Below, one piece after another: positions 16,188-25,337 of a stretch of DNA of 64,000 bases (the stretch's first letter is position 1; each line of letters begins with the position of its first letter). Source of the DNA: Balneolaceae bacterium UBA7797 (lineage in GTDB: Bacteria; Bacteroidota; Rhodothermia; Balneolales; Balneolaceae); the NCBI GenBank assembly GCA_002480645.1, contig DLCN01000009.1, positions 62,001 through 126,000 of the forward strand. The letters are read 5' to 3'. The translations under genes were made by a program, and so were the position numbers. The notes beneath the pieces were generated by a model. It was not told the origin of the DNA. It saw only the letters and a list, made by a program, of their open reading frames with translations, and ran no database searches.

Positions 16188-17531
16188 ATGCCTCAGAAGA
16201 AAGGAAATCCTGCCCATCCCGAACGGGATGTTCACCGAATTACCCTCTATAATACCGTATATCCGGAGCATCAGCACCGCTCTGTAAAAGACCGGCTATA
16301 TCTGCATTTCGATTTTGCCTGTTATTACGCACAGGTAGAACAACTCCGGAAACGATTATATGGCATACCGCTGATCATCGGGGGATGGAGGAAGGAGAAT
16401 GGAACGGTGAAAGGGATCGTGGCTACTGCCTCATACGAAGCCCGTGCTTTTGGCATAAAAACCGGAATGAGCGCGCTTGAAGCATACCAGCTTTGTCCAT
16501 ATGTGTGCATGCTTCAGGTTGACTATGCCACTTACACGGCTATTTCAAAACAAGTACACCATATTATGAAGAAGTATTCGCATCAGGTAGAGCGTTACTC
16601 CATGGACGAATATTTTATGAATGTGAGCTTTCTACTCAATAAGTCCGAAAAAGAGATCATTCGTTTTGGCAGGAGGCTTCAGCAGGAGATCTACGACAAT
16701 ACAGGATTGTATGGCGCTATCGGGATCGCCCGTTCCAAAACCTATGCCAAGCTATCAAGTAGTTTGGATAAACCGCGCGGAGTAAGTGTGACAATTACGG
16801 ATGATGATGAGCATGCCTACATCCATCCATTGCCTCTGAACGAAGTATGGGGGGTAGGAGGCAGGCGATACGAACATCTTAGAGCCGAAGGATATCAGTT
16901 TATCGGAGATGTGGTGATGAAAGGAAATATTCGCACATTTATGAGGTTGTTCGGCTCAAATTTCGGACGCATGTTATTTCAAACCATCACCGGGAAGGAT
17001 CAGGGGCGCATACTGGAGGAGAATGATGAGTATTCTCCGAAATGGGGAGTTAGTTACGGCCATACGTTCTCGGAAGGAAGCTGTGATATTGAACGTATTA
17101 AAGGTGAGTTTGCGATCGGGATAGAAATGGTTTGTTACCGGATGCGTGCTTATGGCATACGGGCGAATAGTTTTGGCGGGATGTTTGGATTCAATAACAC
17201 GGATATTCCCGGAGTTGGGTTCCGGTTCGTGACCGATGGTTTTACCAACATCGACCGGTATGTGTATGATGCCTGTATGAAACGAATTCTTCCGGCCATT
17301 GAAAAAGCTGCCTCCGAAGGAATGGAGATCCGTAATATTATGATCGGTACTCATCAAATTGATAAAACCAGCCAAATGAATCTGTTTTTTCAGGATGAGG
17401 CCGAATTAAAAGCGCGGTGCGAAGCTCTTGATGAGATCAACAACCGTTATGGAAAAGGAACGATCACCACAGCAAGAACTATGTACCGTGTGGAGGGAAA
17501 TACTCACTTTCTGGAGCGGAATGTTTCCTAA
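16188..17531 (+). CDS. Y-family (DinB/Pol IV-like) translesion DNA polymerase
   Basis: A 447-residue polymerase. The first catalytic Asp is D42 in LHFDFACYYAQVE; the second pair is D140-E141 in RYSMDEYF. GAIGIARSKTYAKLSSSLDKP is the family's conserved template-holding region, followed by an HhH region (LNEVWGVGGRRYEHL) and a little-finger domain. SQMNLFF near 395 fits the QxxLF sliding-clamp peptide. One oddity is that the usual DxD of the first motif is DFA here (Ala44); the catalytic Asp is retained. An N-terminal extension of about 30 residues precedes the palm. It is likely to bypass damaged bases. Confidence 0.88.
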   Translation: MPQKKGNPAHPERDVHRITLYNTVYPEHQHRSVKDRLYLHFDFACYYAQVEQLRKRLYGIPLIIGGWRKENGTVKGIVATASYEARAFGIKTGMSALEAYQLCPYVCMLQVDYATYTAISKQVHHIMKKYSHQVERYSMDEYFMNVSFLLNKSEKEIIRFGRRLQQEIYDNTGLYGAIGIARSKTYAKLSSSLDKPRGVSVTITDDDEHAYIHPLPLNEVWGVGGRRYEHLRAEGYQFIGDVVMKGNIRTFMRLFGSNFGRMLFQTITGKDQGRILEENDEYSPKWGVSYGHTFSEGSCDIERIKGEFAIGIEMVCYRMRAYGIRANSFGGMFGFNNTDIPGVGFRFVTDGFTNIDRYVYDACMKRILPAIEKAASEGMEIRNIMIGTHQIDKTSQMNLFFQDEAELKARCEALDEINNRYGKGTITTARTMYRVEGNTHFLERNVS

Positions 17532-17537
17532 ATGCGG

Positions 17538-18254
17538 TTACCCTTTACCGGTCAGTTTTTTATAACAGCGCTCACTTTCGGCTAACAGGTCTTTTAAATG
17601 CTCCGGAAATGGTCCTGTTTTTGGGGTGTAGGGTTGAAATCCGGTTGAACGGTGCACATTATGATACCAGTGTTTGGCCCATATGCCATCTTCGGGTCTG
17701 GCACCGGCGGCCCAGCTCAGCATGCCTTCATCAAATGGAATGTCCACATAGGCACATAGTTCTCTAAGTTTCCGTTCGGGATCCATCAGCACGTCTTTAG
17801 AATCAACGACCAAGGGCTGCTGACCTAAGGCCTGCAGATATTCCTTCAGCTCCAGATGCGCGGCATAGCCTACATCTTTCATTTCAGGTTCCGGGATCTG
17901 ATGTACGATAGATCGCAGCATATCGTTGGGATCACGTGTTAAAATTATGTTGATGGTATCTTTAAGAAATCCCAGATCCAGATCCACTAAGTGATGGGTC
18001 ATATGTTTTATAAAGACCACGGGGGTGTCGTATTCACCGAAAATGACCTGATCAATTACTTTCTGCCCATCATTTTCCTGATCGGCGATCACTTCCCCGG
18101 AGCCCGGGTGGTATTCGCGGGCCTTTGTTGAAGTGAGGTAATGAGCGTATAAGGGTTCATCAATTACCGTGGTGTCGGCGCGCTGAGCAAAGGAATACAT
18201 CAACGCTGTAGAAATATTTCGGGGGCCACTCCAGATGCATACTCTTTTCGTCAT
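17538..18254 (-). CDS. Sulfotransferase-like P-loop protein paired with a class IV aminotransferase
   Basis: A 238-residue protein. The N-terminus CIWSGPRNISTALMYSFAQR is a PAPS-binding-type P-loop (5'-PSB) of sulfotransferases, and ILTRDPNDMLRSIVHQI supplies the 3'-phosphate-binding Arg/Ser region. The acceptor is unknown. It lies 23 bp downstream of a class IV aminotransferase gene on the same strand. In plants, proteins annotated as branched-chain aminotransferase-like join a similar P-loop domain to an aminotransferase domain, which suggests a real functional pair. It ends 6 bp from the polymerase stop (convergent). Confidence 0.75.
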   Translation of the reverse strand: MTKRVCIWSGPRNISTALMYSFAQRADTTVIDEPLYAHYLTSTKAREYHPGSGEVIADQENDGQKVIDQVIFGEYDTPVVFIKHMTHHLVDLDLGFLKDTINIILTRDPNDMLRSIVHQIPEPEMKDVGYAAHLELKEYLQALGQQPLVVDSKDVLMDPERKLRELCAYVDIPFDEGMLSWAAGARPEDGIWAKHWYHNVHRSTGFQPYTPKTGPFPEHLKDLLAESERCYKKLTGKG

Positions 18255-18277
18255 ATTGTTGAATTTACCGGGGATGA

Positions 18278-19192
18278 TTACTGATCTGTATCGTTAGAGA
18301 TCGCTTGTTCATACAAGTCTTGAAGCCTTTTTACCATAGGGCCGGGAACGGATCCCGAAAGTATCCTTCCATCCACTTCGGTAACAGGGGTGAGTCCACC
18401 AAAACTTCCGGTCACAAAAGCCTCATCGGCGCCATATACGTCAAACAACGAAAAATTCTTTTGCCGGCATGGGATGTCGTGCATTTCACATACTTCAATC
18501 ACCTTAGCCCGGGTTATTCCGTTCATACAATACTGACCGGTACTTGTCCAGACTTCACCCTTTGTGACCATAAAAAAATTAGTGGCATTACATGTGCTTA
18601 CAAACCCGTTCACATCCAGCATTAACGCTTCATCGGCTCCGGCCTCTAGAGCTTGTATAAGAGCCTGTACTTCGTGCAGTTTACTATGGCAATTCAGTCG
18701 GGGATCCAGATAGTCGGGCGAACCCCGGCGAATGGTGCTGGTGAATAATTTAATTCCACGATCTCTGCTCTCAGGATCAGCGGTTTTATGTTCGGCAACG
18801 ATCACGATGTTCGGCCCTGAGATCGTGAGGCGTGGATCCTGGCTGGGTGTTTTCTTGATTCCTCTGGTGATCATCAGCCGCACATGAACCCCATCTTCCA
18901 TCTCGTTCGCGGCTATAACCTTGAAAATTTCTTCTTTTAGTTCGTCCCGGGTCTTTCCAATATCCATCCCAATGGTGGCCGCTCCCTGATACAGGCGATC
19001 CATATGATCATCCCAGAAGGCAAGTTTTCCATGATGGAGTCGCAGACCTTCCCAGACTCCATCTCCGACTAAATAGCCGCTGTCGAATACAGAGATCTTG
19101 GCTTCCTCTCTCGGAAAGAGTTCCCCGTTGATGGATATAAGTACCGATTTGTTTCGTGGATCTTCGAGTGCGTTGTGTGTTCCGTGAGTCAA
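18278..19192 (-). CDS. Class IV PLP-dependent aminotransferase (IlvE/D-amino-acid aminotransferase type)
   Basis: 304 residues. ISINGELFPREEAKISVFDS and YLVGDGVWEGLRLHHGKL open the fold-type IV domain, and the PLP lysine is in LNCHSKLHEVQAL. The cofactor-phosphate site is GFVSTCNATNFFMV and GITRAKVIEVCE. It is expected to transaminate branched-chain or related amino acids, or to be a D-amino-acid enzyme; the sequence does not settle which. The start is a TTG at 19192, because no ATG lies between the upstream stop and the conserved domain. It is the first gene of a two-gene unit with the sulfotransferase-like protein. Confidence 0.85.
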   Translation of the reverse strand: MTHGTHNALEDPRNKSVLISINGELFPREEAKISVFDSGYLVGDGVWEGLRLHHGKLAFWDDHMDRLYQGAATIGMDIGKTRDELKEEIFKVIAANEMEDGVHVRLMITRGIKKTPSQDPRLTISGPNIVIVAEHKTADPESRDRGIKLFTSTIRRGSPDYLDPRLNCHSKLHEVQALIQALEAGADEALMLDVNGFVSTCNATNFFMVTKGEVWTSTGQYCMNGITRAKVIEVCEMHDIPCRQKNFSLFDVYGADEAFVTGSFGGLTPVTEVDGRILSGSVPGPMVKRLQDLYEQAISNDTDQ

Positions 19193-19263
19193 AGGAATGG
19201 GGTATTGTTAATATTTCAAAGTATGGAGAGTAGTAATTCGGGGAAGTGTTATCAATACACAGC

Positions 19264-19300
19264 ATAAAAAAACCCGAAAAGCATAAGCCTTTCGGGTTTG
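19264..19300 (-). terminator. Terminator of the subtilisin-like gene
   Basis: On the minus strand AAACCCGAAA, a short loop and TTTCGGGTTTTTTT form a strong stem with a T-run, 22 bp past the protease stop and before the aminotransferase gene. Confidence 0.85.
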
Positions 19301-19321
19301 AAGAATATAATCTGATCCGAA

Positions 19322-20545
19322 TTAGTGGGTAATAATCGGATCTGCATTTCCATCAGGGTCGTCACTTACGGTACCGGAAGTACCTGCATTGCCAAGCAAG
19401 AGTACACCTGCGGCATGTGGAGAGGCCATAGATGTTCCACTAATAGTGTTATATCCACCATCTTTCCAGGTAGAAAGAATAGAAACACCTGGTGCGCAAT
19501 AATCTACCGGTGGGTTTCCGTAATTGGAGAAATACGCCCATACGTCATTGCTATCCATGGCGGAAATGGTATAAATGTTAGTTCCATTTACGCGGGCAGG
19601 TGAACTGTTGTTAGCGTCGGTGCTTTCATTACCGGCAGCCAGAGCAAATTTGATTCCCTGTTGAGAAGCAGCGAGAACAGCATCGTCGAGGGCCTGAGAA
19701 ACAGGTCCGCCTAAACTCATATTGGCTACATCACCGGTACTACCGTTAGCAGCTACGTGATCCACACCTGCAATAACACCGGAATAAGATCCGCTTCCAC
19801 GGCTGTCGAGTACTTTAACAGGAATAACTGTTGCCCCGGCAGCCACTCCGATCACACCGATCTCGTTATCAATGGCGGCAATGGTACCGGCTACGTGAGT
19901 ACCGTGTCCGTTTCCATCATCCATGCTCCTGCCGTCTTTACCTTTTGTAAAGGCATTAAATCCTCTGGAAGCATCTACGTTTAGATCCGGATGATCCAGA
20001 TCGATCCCTGAATCAATAACCCAGGCTACATTACTTCCGGTGTATGTTACACCGCCATTTACACGGGTAATACCAAATGGTATTTCTTCGGCAGGATCAG
20101 TTCCGCCACCACCACCATCACCGGGATCGTCGCAAGGACCACCATTAGGTGTTCCGCATGGAGGAGCAAATTGTACAATTCTGTCTTTCTCGATGTATTC
20201 AATATTAGGATCACTCTTCAGGCGATCGAATTCGTCTTTAGTAAGTTTCACTGAGAATCCGGCAACGGTGTTGTTATATCGGGATAGAATATTACCGGCG
20301 TCAATGTTTTTAGTAGCTAATATTTCCTGACGAACCGCTTCGATCTGTTCTTCATTTCCCAGTCGGAATTTACCTTTTTGCTGACTCAAAACTACGATAT
20401 ACTGGCCATCAATGATTCCGGCTTGCAGTTCTTCAGCAGGTTCCTGATCGGTAGAAGTGATTTGTCCTCCATCCTGACAGCCATACATAGTGAATGCCAT
20501 CACGAATAGAATTAAGGTTAGCTTTCTAAATAAAGTAATTCTCAT
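19322..20545 (-). CDS. Subtilisin-like (S8) serine protease lipoprotein with I9 propeptide
   Basis: 407 residues. The signal peptide ends in a lipobox-like MYGC (Cys23), so the protein is probably lipid-anchored. An inhibitor I9-type propeptide (YIVVLSQQ ... AGFSVKLTKDEFDRLKSDPNIEYIEKD) follows, then a Gly/Asp/Pro linker. The catalytic domain has Asp in WVIDSGIDLDHPDL near 176, His in GHGTHVAGT near 215, the oxyanion Asn in LAAGNES and Ser in GTSMASPHAAG near 370. All catalytic residues are present. It ends soon after the Ser helix, with a short tail and no sorting domain. Confidence 0.93.
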   Translation of the reverse strand: MRITLFRKLTLILFVMAFTMYGCQDGGQITSTDQEPAEELQAGIIDGQYIVVLSQQKGKFRLGNEEQIEAVRQEILATKNIDAGNILSRYNNTVAGFSVKLTKDEFDRLKSDPNIEYIEKDRIVQFAPPCGTPNGGPCDDPGDGGGGGTDPAEEIPFGITRVNGGVTYTGSNVAWVIDSGIDLDHPDLNVDASRGFNAFTKGKDGRSMDDGNGHGTHVAGTIAAIDNEIGVIGVAAGATVIPVKVLDSRGSGSYSGVIAGVDHVAANGSTGDVANMSLGGPVSQALDDAVLAASQQGIKFALAAGNESTDANNSSPARVNGTNIYTISAMDSNDVWAYFSNYGNPPVDYCAPGVSILSTWKDGGYNTISGTSMASPHAAGVLLLGNAGTSGTVSDDPDGNADPIITH

Positions 20546-20641
20546 AATACCTCATTAATTAGTGATTAATTTTTGATGCAGCCTCAAAATCCCTAAAGAA
20601 AATTAGTTAAGCTTATAGCATTATTTGCTGCATCACCGATG

Positions 20642-20649
20642 CGAAGATA
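20642..20649 (-). promoter_or_regulatory. Near-consensus promoter box before the protease gene
   Basis: TATCTTCG on the minus strand matches TAnnTTTG at all but one position and is 97 bp before the start codon. Confidence 0.3.
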
Positions 20650-20713
20650 TATTAATGAAGTATTTGTTACAAATTGTAAACAAAAAACAATTTAAATGAT
20701 TGAAAATAATGAG

Positions 20714-22012
20714 TTAAGAATCAAGGTATTCCCGGATAGCCACTCTGAGGCGGGTAAAGGTCTGTTTAAGTAGCTCTTCATCTTCTTCCAGTAAAGTGAT
20801 CCTGAATCCTAACAGATCTGAGCAGAAAGAAGATATTGGGACCACACAAATTCCGGTGGCGCCTAACAGATAGTACACAAACCGAAAGTCGAGCGACACC
20901 CCTTCCACCCATTCTTCAACCAGACGCTTCACAGTTGGATTCGATATATGGAGCGTTTGGTCATTTCTAAGAGTGCCTTTTTTAAAAACTATAGTATTAT
21001 AGAAGGCTCCATATGTAGGATTGAAAGTAAGTTCCGGTACCTCTTGCAGGGTATCTGATATAAAGCTGCTCCTGCGGCCGATCTTTTCATTAAGATCGTT
21101 TCTGTAGGCTTCAAAACGGGAATCACCCAGTATTTTCGGAATGGCCAACTGTGGGAGAGTAGTGGAGCATACCTCGATCATTTTTGCATCATCAAGGGTT
21201 TTACACAGCCGGTCAAATTCGTCGTCCTTGCCCCGGTTGTAGCATTCTATCCACCCGCATCGTGCACCCGGCCATGGTAATTCTTTAGAAATGCCTTTCA
21301 TGGCTATTCCGGGAACATCATCAATGATCTCGGCTAATGCGTAGGCTCTTGCCCCGTTGTATGTGATCTGATTGTAGATCTCGTCCGAGATGAGAAACAG
21401 ATTGAACTCTTTTGCCAGTTCAACAATCTCTTCCAGAATTTCCTTAGGATACACCATGCCGGTAGGGTTATCCGGGTTAATAAGAAGTATGGCAACCACA
21501 TTCGGGTTGTACTGAACCTTATTTCTGAGGTCTTCCATATCCGGATACCAATGGTTATCAGGATCGAGCCGGTAGGTTAGTGGCTGGTGATTAGCATGCG
21601 CGGCTTCAGCTGATGAGTGGGTGGAGTAAGCAGGGGAAGGGCCAATAACTCTGGTTGTTGGCGTTAGATAGTTATACAGAGTGGCAATTGCGTCCCCTAA
21701 TCCATTAAAGAACAGAATATCATTCGCAGTGATCTTAGCACCGCCTAACCGGTTTGTTCTTTCTGCCAGAAATTCTCTGGTCTCCGGTTCACCTTTCGAA
21801 TCGCAGTAGCCGTAAGTACGGTCGTCGAGTGAAAGATCAGTAACAATTTTTTTGATCCAATCCGGGATACGCGCATTCTTCTGAATCGGGTCCCCGATAT
21901 TTTCCCATGAAATAGAAACGCCTTCTTTTTCCAGAATTCGGGCTTTTTTTACTATTTCACGGATTTCATAGGTCAGTTCATTGGCACCTTCGTGTAGCAG
22001 CTTCTGACGCAT
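20714..22012 (-). CDS. PLP-dependent class I/II aminotransferase
   Basis: 432 residues, fold type I. The PLP-binding features are NPDNPTGMVYP, SDEIYNQITYNG (Asp and Tyr of the cofactor site), the Schiff-base lysine in GISKELPWPGARCGW and the C-terminal GFRITLLEED Arg that binds the substrate carboxylate. The overall character is close to the AlaA/AspB-like aminotransferases acting on alanine or aspartate with 2-oxoglutarate, but specificity is uncertain. It is about 30 residues longer than most homologs, with an insertion (TVKRLVEEWVEGVSLDFRFV) before the C-terminal motif. It follows the flavin oxidoreductase gene by 79 bp on the same strand. Confidence 0.85.
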   Translation of the reverse strand: MRQKLLHEGANELTYEIREIVKKARILEKEGVSISWENIGDPIQKNARIPDWIKKIVTDLSLDDRTYGYCDSKGEPETREFLAERTNRLGGAKITANDILFFNGLGDAIATLYNYLTPTTRVIGPSPAYSTHSSAEAAHANHQPLTYRLDPDNHWYPDMEDLRNKVQYNPNVVAILLINPDNPTGMVYPKEILEEIVELAKEFNLFLISDEIYNQITYNGARAYALAEIIDDVPGIAMKGISKELPWPGARCGWIECYNRGKDDEFDRLCKTLDDAKMIEVCSTTLPQLAIPKILGDSRFEAYRNDLNEKIGRRSSFISDTLQEVPELTFNPTYGAFYNTIVFKKGTLRNDQTLHISNPTVKRLVEEWVEGVSLDFRFVYYLLGATGICVVPISSFCSDLLGFRITLLEEDEELLKQTFTRLRVAIREYLDS

Positions 22013-22091
22013 CTGTATATAGGTAAAATGAGTGAGTATTAGCTTTTACCTAATGTAAAGTATTTATGGGGAGTGATTCACCTGTTTTATC

Positions 22092-22766
22092 TCATTCCTC
22101 AAAAATTAATGCCTCGGGATCGGCACCAAGTTCTTTCAGGTATTCCATCATTGCTTCATTAAACGGCATCGGTCCGCAAACGTAGAAAGGTTGATCGAAA
22201 TCAGAGATCTGATCTTTCAGAAAATCTTTATCCATAAATCCATCAAGAAAAACAGCTTCTCCAGTCGGCTTTTCATCTGTGATCACATTGATGAAATTGT
22301 CACCAAGCATCTCCCTGAACTCGTCTTTAAGGATGACATCCTTTTCTGTTTTATTAGAAAAGATGAGGGTATTATTACCCAATTCTCCTTTCCTGTGAAG
22401 ATCTCTGAAGATGGCGATAAACGGTGTTACACCTGCTCCGCCGGCTAAGAAAAGGCCTTCACCTTTATATTCGATGGTTCCCCAGGGTTCATCAACAAGT
22501 AATGAGTCTCCGGCTTCGAGTTTGCCAATCTGTTCTGTTACCCCGTCGTGATCCGGGTAGATCTTGATGGTAAATTCCAGGGTATCATCATCGGTCAGTG
22601 AGGTAAAAGTGAACGGCCGTTTTTCCTCCTTCCAACCTTCTTTATTGATAGCAACTTCGGTTGCCTGACCGGGCTTAAACTCATAGCCATCCGGTTTCTC
22701 AAGTTCAATTCTCTTTACATCGTGTGTTAGAAATTCGGTTTGTAAGATCTTTAAAGTATGCACCAT
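22092..22766 (-). CDS. FNR-family FAD-binding oxidoreductase (flavodoxin reductase-like)
   Basis: 224 residues. The FAD-binding part has the RPFTFTSL motif (RxYS-like) near 49 and a following LEFTIKIYPDHDGVTEQI. The NAD(P) part has LAGGAGVTPFIAIFRDLHRKG and ends in FYVCGPMPFNEAMMEYL, the usual CGP motif. There is no [2Fe-2S] domain. It should pass electrons between NAD(P)H and an unknown small carrier or protein. It sits between an NTF2-like gene upstream and an aminotransferase downstream, all minus strand with gaps under 80 bp, so co-transcription is plausible. Confidence 0.85.
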   Translation of the reverse strand: MVHTLKILQTEFLTHDVKRIELEKPDGYEFKPGQATEVAINKEGWKEEKRPFTFTSLTDDDTLEFTIKIYPDHDGVTEQIGKLEAGDSLLVDEPWGTIEYKGEGLFLAGGAGVTPFIAIFRDLHRKGELGNNTLIFSNKTEKDVILKDEFREMLGDNFINVITDEKPTGEAVFLDGFMDKDFLKDQISDFDQPFYVCGPMPFNEAMMEYLKELGADPEALIFEE

Positions 22767-22823
22767 GTTATTATTTATTTAACAGTTACACACTTCTAAC
22801 CGGATCCGGACTAAAATGATTCG

Positions 22824-23282
22824 TCAATTTTTGTTAATAAACGAGCGTAAACTTACCGCAGCCTGTCTTTGTACTTTCTTTTGGAGGAAAGGAGTCCAAC
22901 CTAATAAGATGCCCGGAATCCCAAATGCCTGAACAGACCATCTGTAGAAGCTGAAATGGTCGGTATGCCTGATCACTTTTCCATGTTCAAATTCAAATTC
23001 TGCATGCACCACATTTCTTACCTTCCTGCCGGTTGCAGAAAAGGTATATTCGGCTATCCAGTCAACACTGCCTGTTTTATGATCTGCCTCCACATTTTTG
23101 AAGGTGATCTTCAGGTCGGTTCCACGTTCGCATAACATATGCCACATCGCACTGATCTCTTTCCCTTTAAGCTCAAAAACAGGGTCTTTAAAGTGGGAAT
23201 TTTCAGTGTACATGAGATTCATTGAGTTGTAATCTCTTAATTGAAATGACTTATAGAAATCAATAAGAAGGTCGCGGCTCAT
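22824..23282 (-). CDS. NTF2-like/SnoaL-like domain protein
   Basis: 152 residues. MSRDLLIDFYKSFQLRDYNSMNLMY and HFKDPVFELKGKEISAMWHML form the helical start of an NTF2-like cone fold, and VVHAEFEFEHGKVIRHTDHFSFYRW is the usual beta ending. A hydrophobic patch with FGIPGILLGW extends the C-terminus. Members bind or isomerise small hydrophobic molecules, but the substrate here is not predictable. It lies 57 bp upstream of the flavin oxidoreductase gene. Confidence 0.75.
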   Translation of the reverse strand: MSRDLLIDFYKSFQLRDYNSMNLMYTENSHFKDPVFELKGKEISAMWHMLCERGTDLKITFKNVEADHKTGSVDWIAEYTFSATGRKVRNVVHAEFEFEHGKVIRHTDHFSFYRWSVQAFGIPGILLGWTPFLQKKVQRQAAVSLRSFINKN

Positions 23283-23386
23283 TAATATTAGATTATGTTT
23301 TTCGTTAATATAGCCCTCAAATAAGTTCTATATTAACATATTACTGCTATTGCGTCTAACTTAGCATAATCAAAACTATTTCAAGA

Positions 23387-23770
23387 ATGAAAGCAACAAA
23401 CGAGTATGTATCTACTTTGTTTGAGTTAAAAGAAGCTACGATTGCAGAAAATATTGTCTGGAAGCGATTAAACAAAGATACATACACCTACAAAGTAATG
23501 AATGATGACCTGGAAGATCTCATCATTACCATAAAAAAAATATCGGATAAAGCACCCGGTCATTTCGTACTAAGTCTGGTTAAGAAAGATTTTGAATCCA
23601 GTGAGTTACTAATGAATCTGGATACAACTACAACCAATGAGGATCTCAGAGATCAACTGGAAGAACTCTATGAGTTTATCGAATACCATGTGGATCTCAG
23701 AAGTCTGGATGGATTACGTTCGTTTATAGATGTGGTGAACGATCCTAAAACAAGAACATCACTGGACTAG
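23387..23770 (+). CDS. Conserved-looking hypothetical cytosolic protein
   Basis: 127 residues, no signal peptide or membrane helix. It mixes beta segments (YTYKVMNDDLEDLIITIKKI, HFVLSLVKKDFESS) with an acidic helix (NEDLRDQLEELYEFIEYHVDL). I do not recognise a family. The frame has a good ATG and coding-like composition, and it is divergent from the NTF2-like gene. Its TAG overlaps the stop region of the symporter gene on the other strand by 4 bp. Confidence 0.6.
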   Translation: MKATNEYVSTLFELKEATIAENIVWKRLNKDTYTYKVMNDDLEDLIITIKKISDKAPGHFVLSLVKKDFESSELLMNLDTTTTNEDLRDQLEELYEFIEYHVDLRSLDGLRSFIDVVNDPKTRTSLD

Positions 23771-25299
23771 CTTCCCGAAATCCGGCTGCTGAGTAATCCA
23801 ACTACGACAACGGTTGCTGAACCTAAAAGTGTGTATAAAGGCCAGGCGATGATCAGCCCATTCCCCGGAAGGAGAGCCTGAACGGGACCATTTACAATAA
23901 AAAGAAGAAGTATTAATCCACTAAAAAAACCAATTAGTGCATCTTTGGTTATGGGACGCTGAGAAAACAAGCCCAGTAAAAATACTCCCAGCAAGCCACC
24001 GTAGGTGTAGGAAGCAATGCCCAGACCAAGTTCCACTATTGCGGGACGTTCTCCTTCAGAGAGCTGAAGCCAGGCAAAAGATACCGCGGAAATCGTAAGT
24101 ACAGCTCCCCAGATAAGAGTACTTGCTCTGGAGATCTTCAGTTCATTATGGATCTTATTTTTATTCCAGTACGGGATGATCAGATCATAGGTAGTAGTTG
24201 ATGACAGCGAGTTTAGCGAGGAGCTTAAACTGCTCATGGCAGCAGCAAATAATGCGGCTACGATCAGGCCGGAAATACCCGTGGGTAATTCCTGAACGAT
24301 AAATTGGGCAAAGATCTCATCGGTAGTCGACAGTCCTAACTGCTTGGCACTCATTCCCTGATAAAAGGTGTAGAGTAAAAGTCCGATGATAAGGAATAAT
24401 GCAAACTGCATCATAGCGACGATCCCGCTTCCTATCAGGGCTTTTTGCCCGGCTTTAAGATTACCGGTAGCCAGTAAGCGCTGAATGATGAGATGATCCG
24501 TTCCGTGAGAAGCCAATGAGAACACCGCACCGCCAATAACCGCTACAAAAAAGGTATATGGCTGACGAATATACTCCTTGAACGGCAGATCAAATCCCCA
24601 ATCAATGATCCTGGTTTTATGTTCAGGTCGAACAACATCGAGCATTCCATTCCACCCGCCATCAATATGCTGAAGAAGTACAAATACCGCGATCAGAGCA
24701 CCTCCCAGGTAAACACCCAGTTGAATTACATCCATCCAGACTACCGCTTTAATTCCTCCGAAATAAGTATATACCAGTGTGATGGAAGAGATGAGCAGAA
24801 TGGCTGCCAGATATAATTGAAGATCACTCCATTGGTTGAACGATCCGGTCATGGATAGGATGATAGCGAGGGGTATGGCAGTAGCAAACAACCGGACACC
24901 ATCTGCCAAAAGCCGCGTGATCATAAAGGTGGAGCTAGCCACAATCCGCATAGAATCTCCGAAACGGCGTTTCATAAAGGTGTAAGCAGTAAACATTTCA
25001 CCTTCAAAGAATCTGGGTAGAAAGAATAAAGCTACAAAAATACGTCCCAGCAGGTAACCGATCGTGATCTGAAGAAAAGTGAGGTCGCCTCCATAGGCTA
25101 CTGCGGGAATGCTGATAAAGGTAAGTGTGCTGGTTTCAGTAGCTACAACAGAGAATAAAACGGCCCACCAGGGAAGACCGGTTCCCCCTAAAAAATAATC
25201 TTTTGCGGATGATTGTTTGCCTGAAGCGCGTAATCCAAAATAGGCCACACCCAGCAAATAGACCGCCAGCACAATAAAATCAACTACTCCAAATTGCAT
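23767..25299 (-). CDS. Sodium:solute symporter (SSS family)
   Basis: 510 residues with about 13 membrane helices. The N-terminus (VVDFIVLAVYLLGVAYFGLRAS then KDYFLGGTGLPWWAVLFSVVATE) is typical of SSS proteins, as is the LPRFFEGEMFTAYTFMKRRFG loop, and SSLSSSLNSLSSTTTYDL carries the conserved serine-rich sodium-site helix. It imports a solute with Na+, but whether that is a sugar, proline, urea or another compound cannot be told. It lies 38 bp downstream of rdgB on the same strand and may be the last gene of that cluster. Confidence 0.92.
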   Translation of the reverse strand: MQFGVVDFIVLAVYLLGVAYFGLRASGKQSSAKDYFLGGTGLPWWAVLFSVVATETSTLTFISIPAVAYGGDLTFLQITIGYLLGRIFVALFFLPRFFEGEMFTAYTFMKRRFGDSMRIVASSTFMITRLLADGVRLFATAIPLAIILSMTGSFNQWSDLQLYLAAILLISSITLVYTYFGGIKAVVWMDVIQLGVYLGGALIAVFVLLQHIDGGWNGMLDVVRPEHKTRIIDWGFDLPFKEYIRQPYTFFVAVIGGAVFSLASHGTDHLIIQRLLATGNLKAGQKALIGSGIVAMMQFALFLIIGLLLYTFYQGMSAKQLGLSTTDEIFAQFIVQELPTGISGLIVAALFAAAMSSLSSSLNSLSSTTTYDLIIPYWNKNKIHNELKISRASTLIWGAVLTISAVSFAWLQLSEGERPAIVELGLGIASYTYGGLLGVFLLGLFSQRPITKDALIGFFSGLILLLFIVNGPVQALLPGNGLIIAWPLYTLLGSATVVVVGLLSSRISGS

Positions 25300-25337
25300 G
25301 GGTAGATGTTAGCTGAATACCACAGAACTACCAAATA

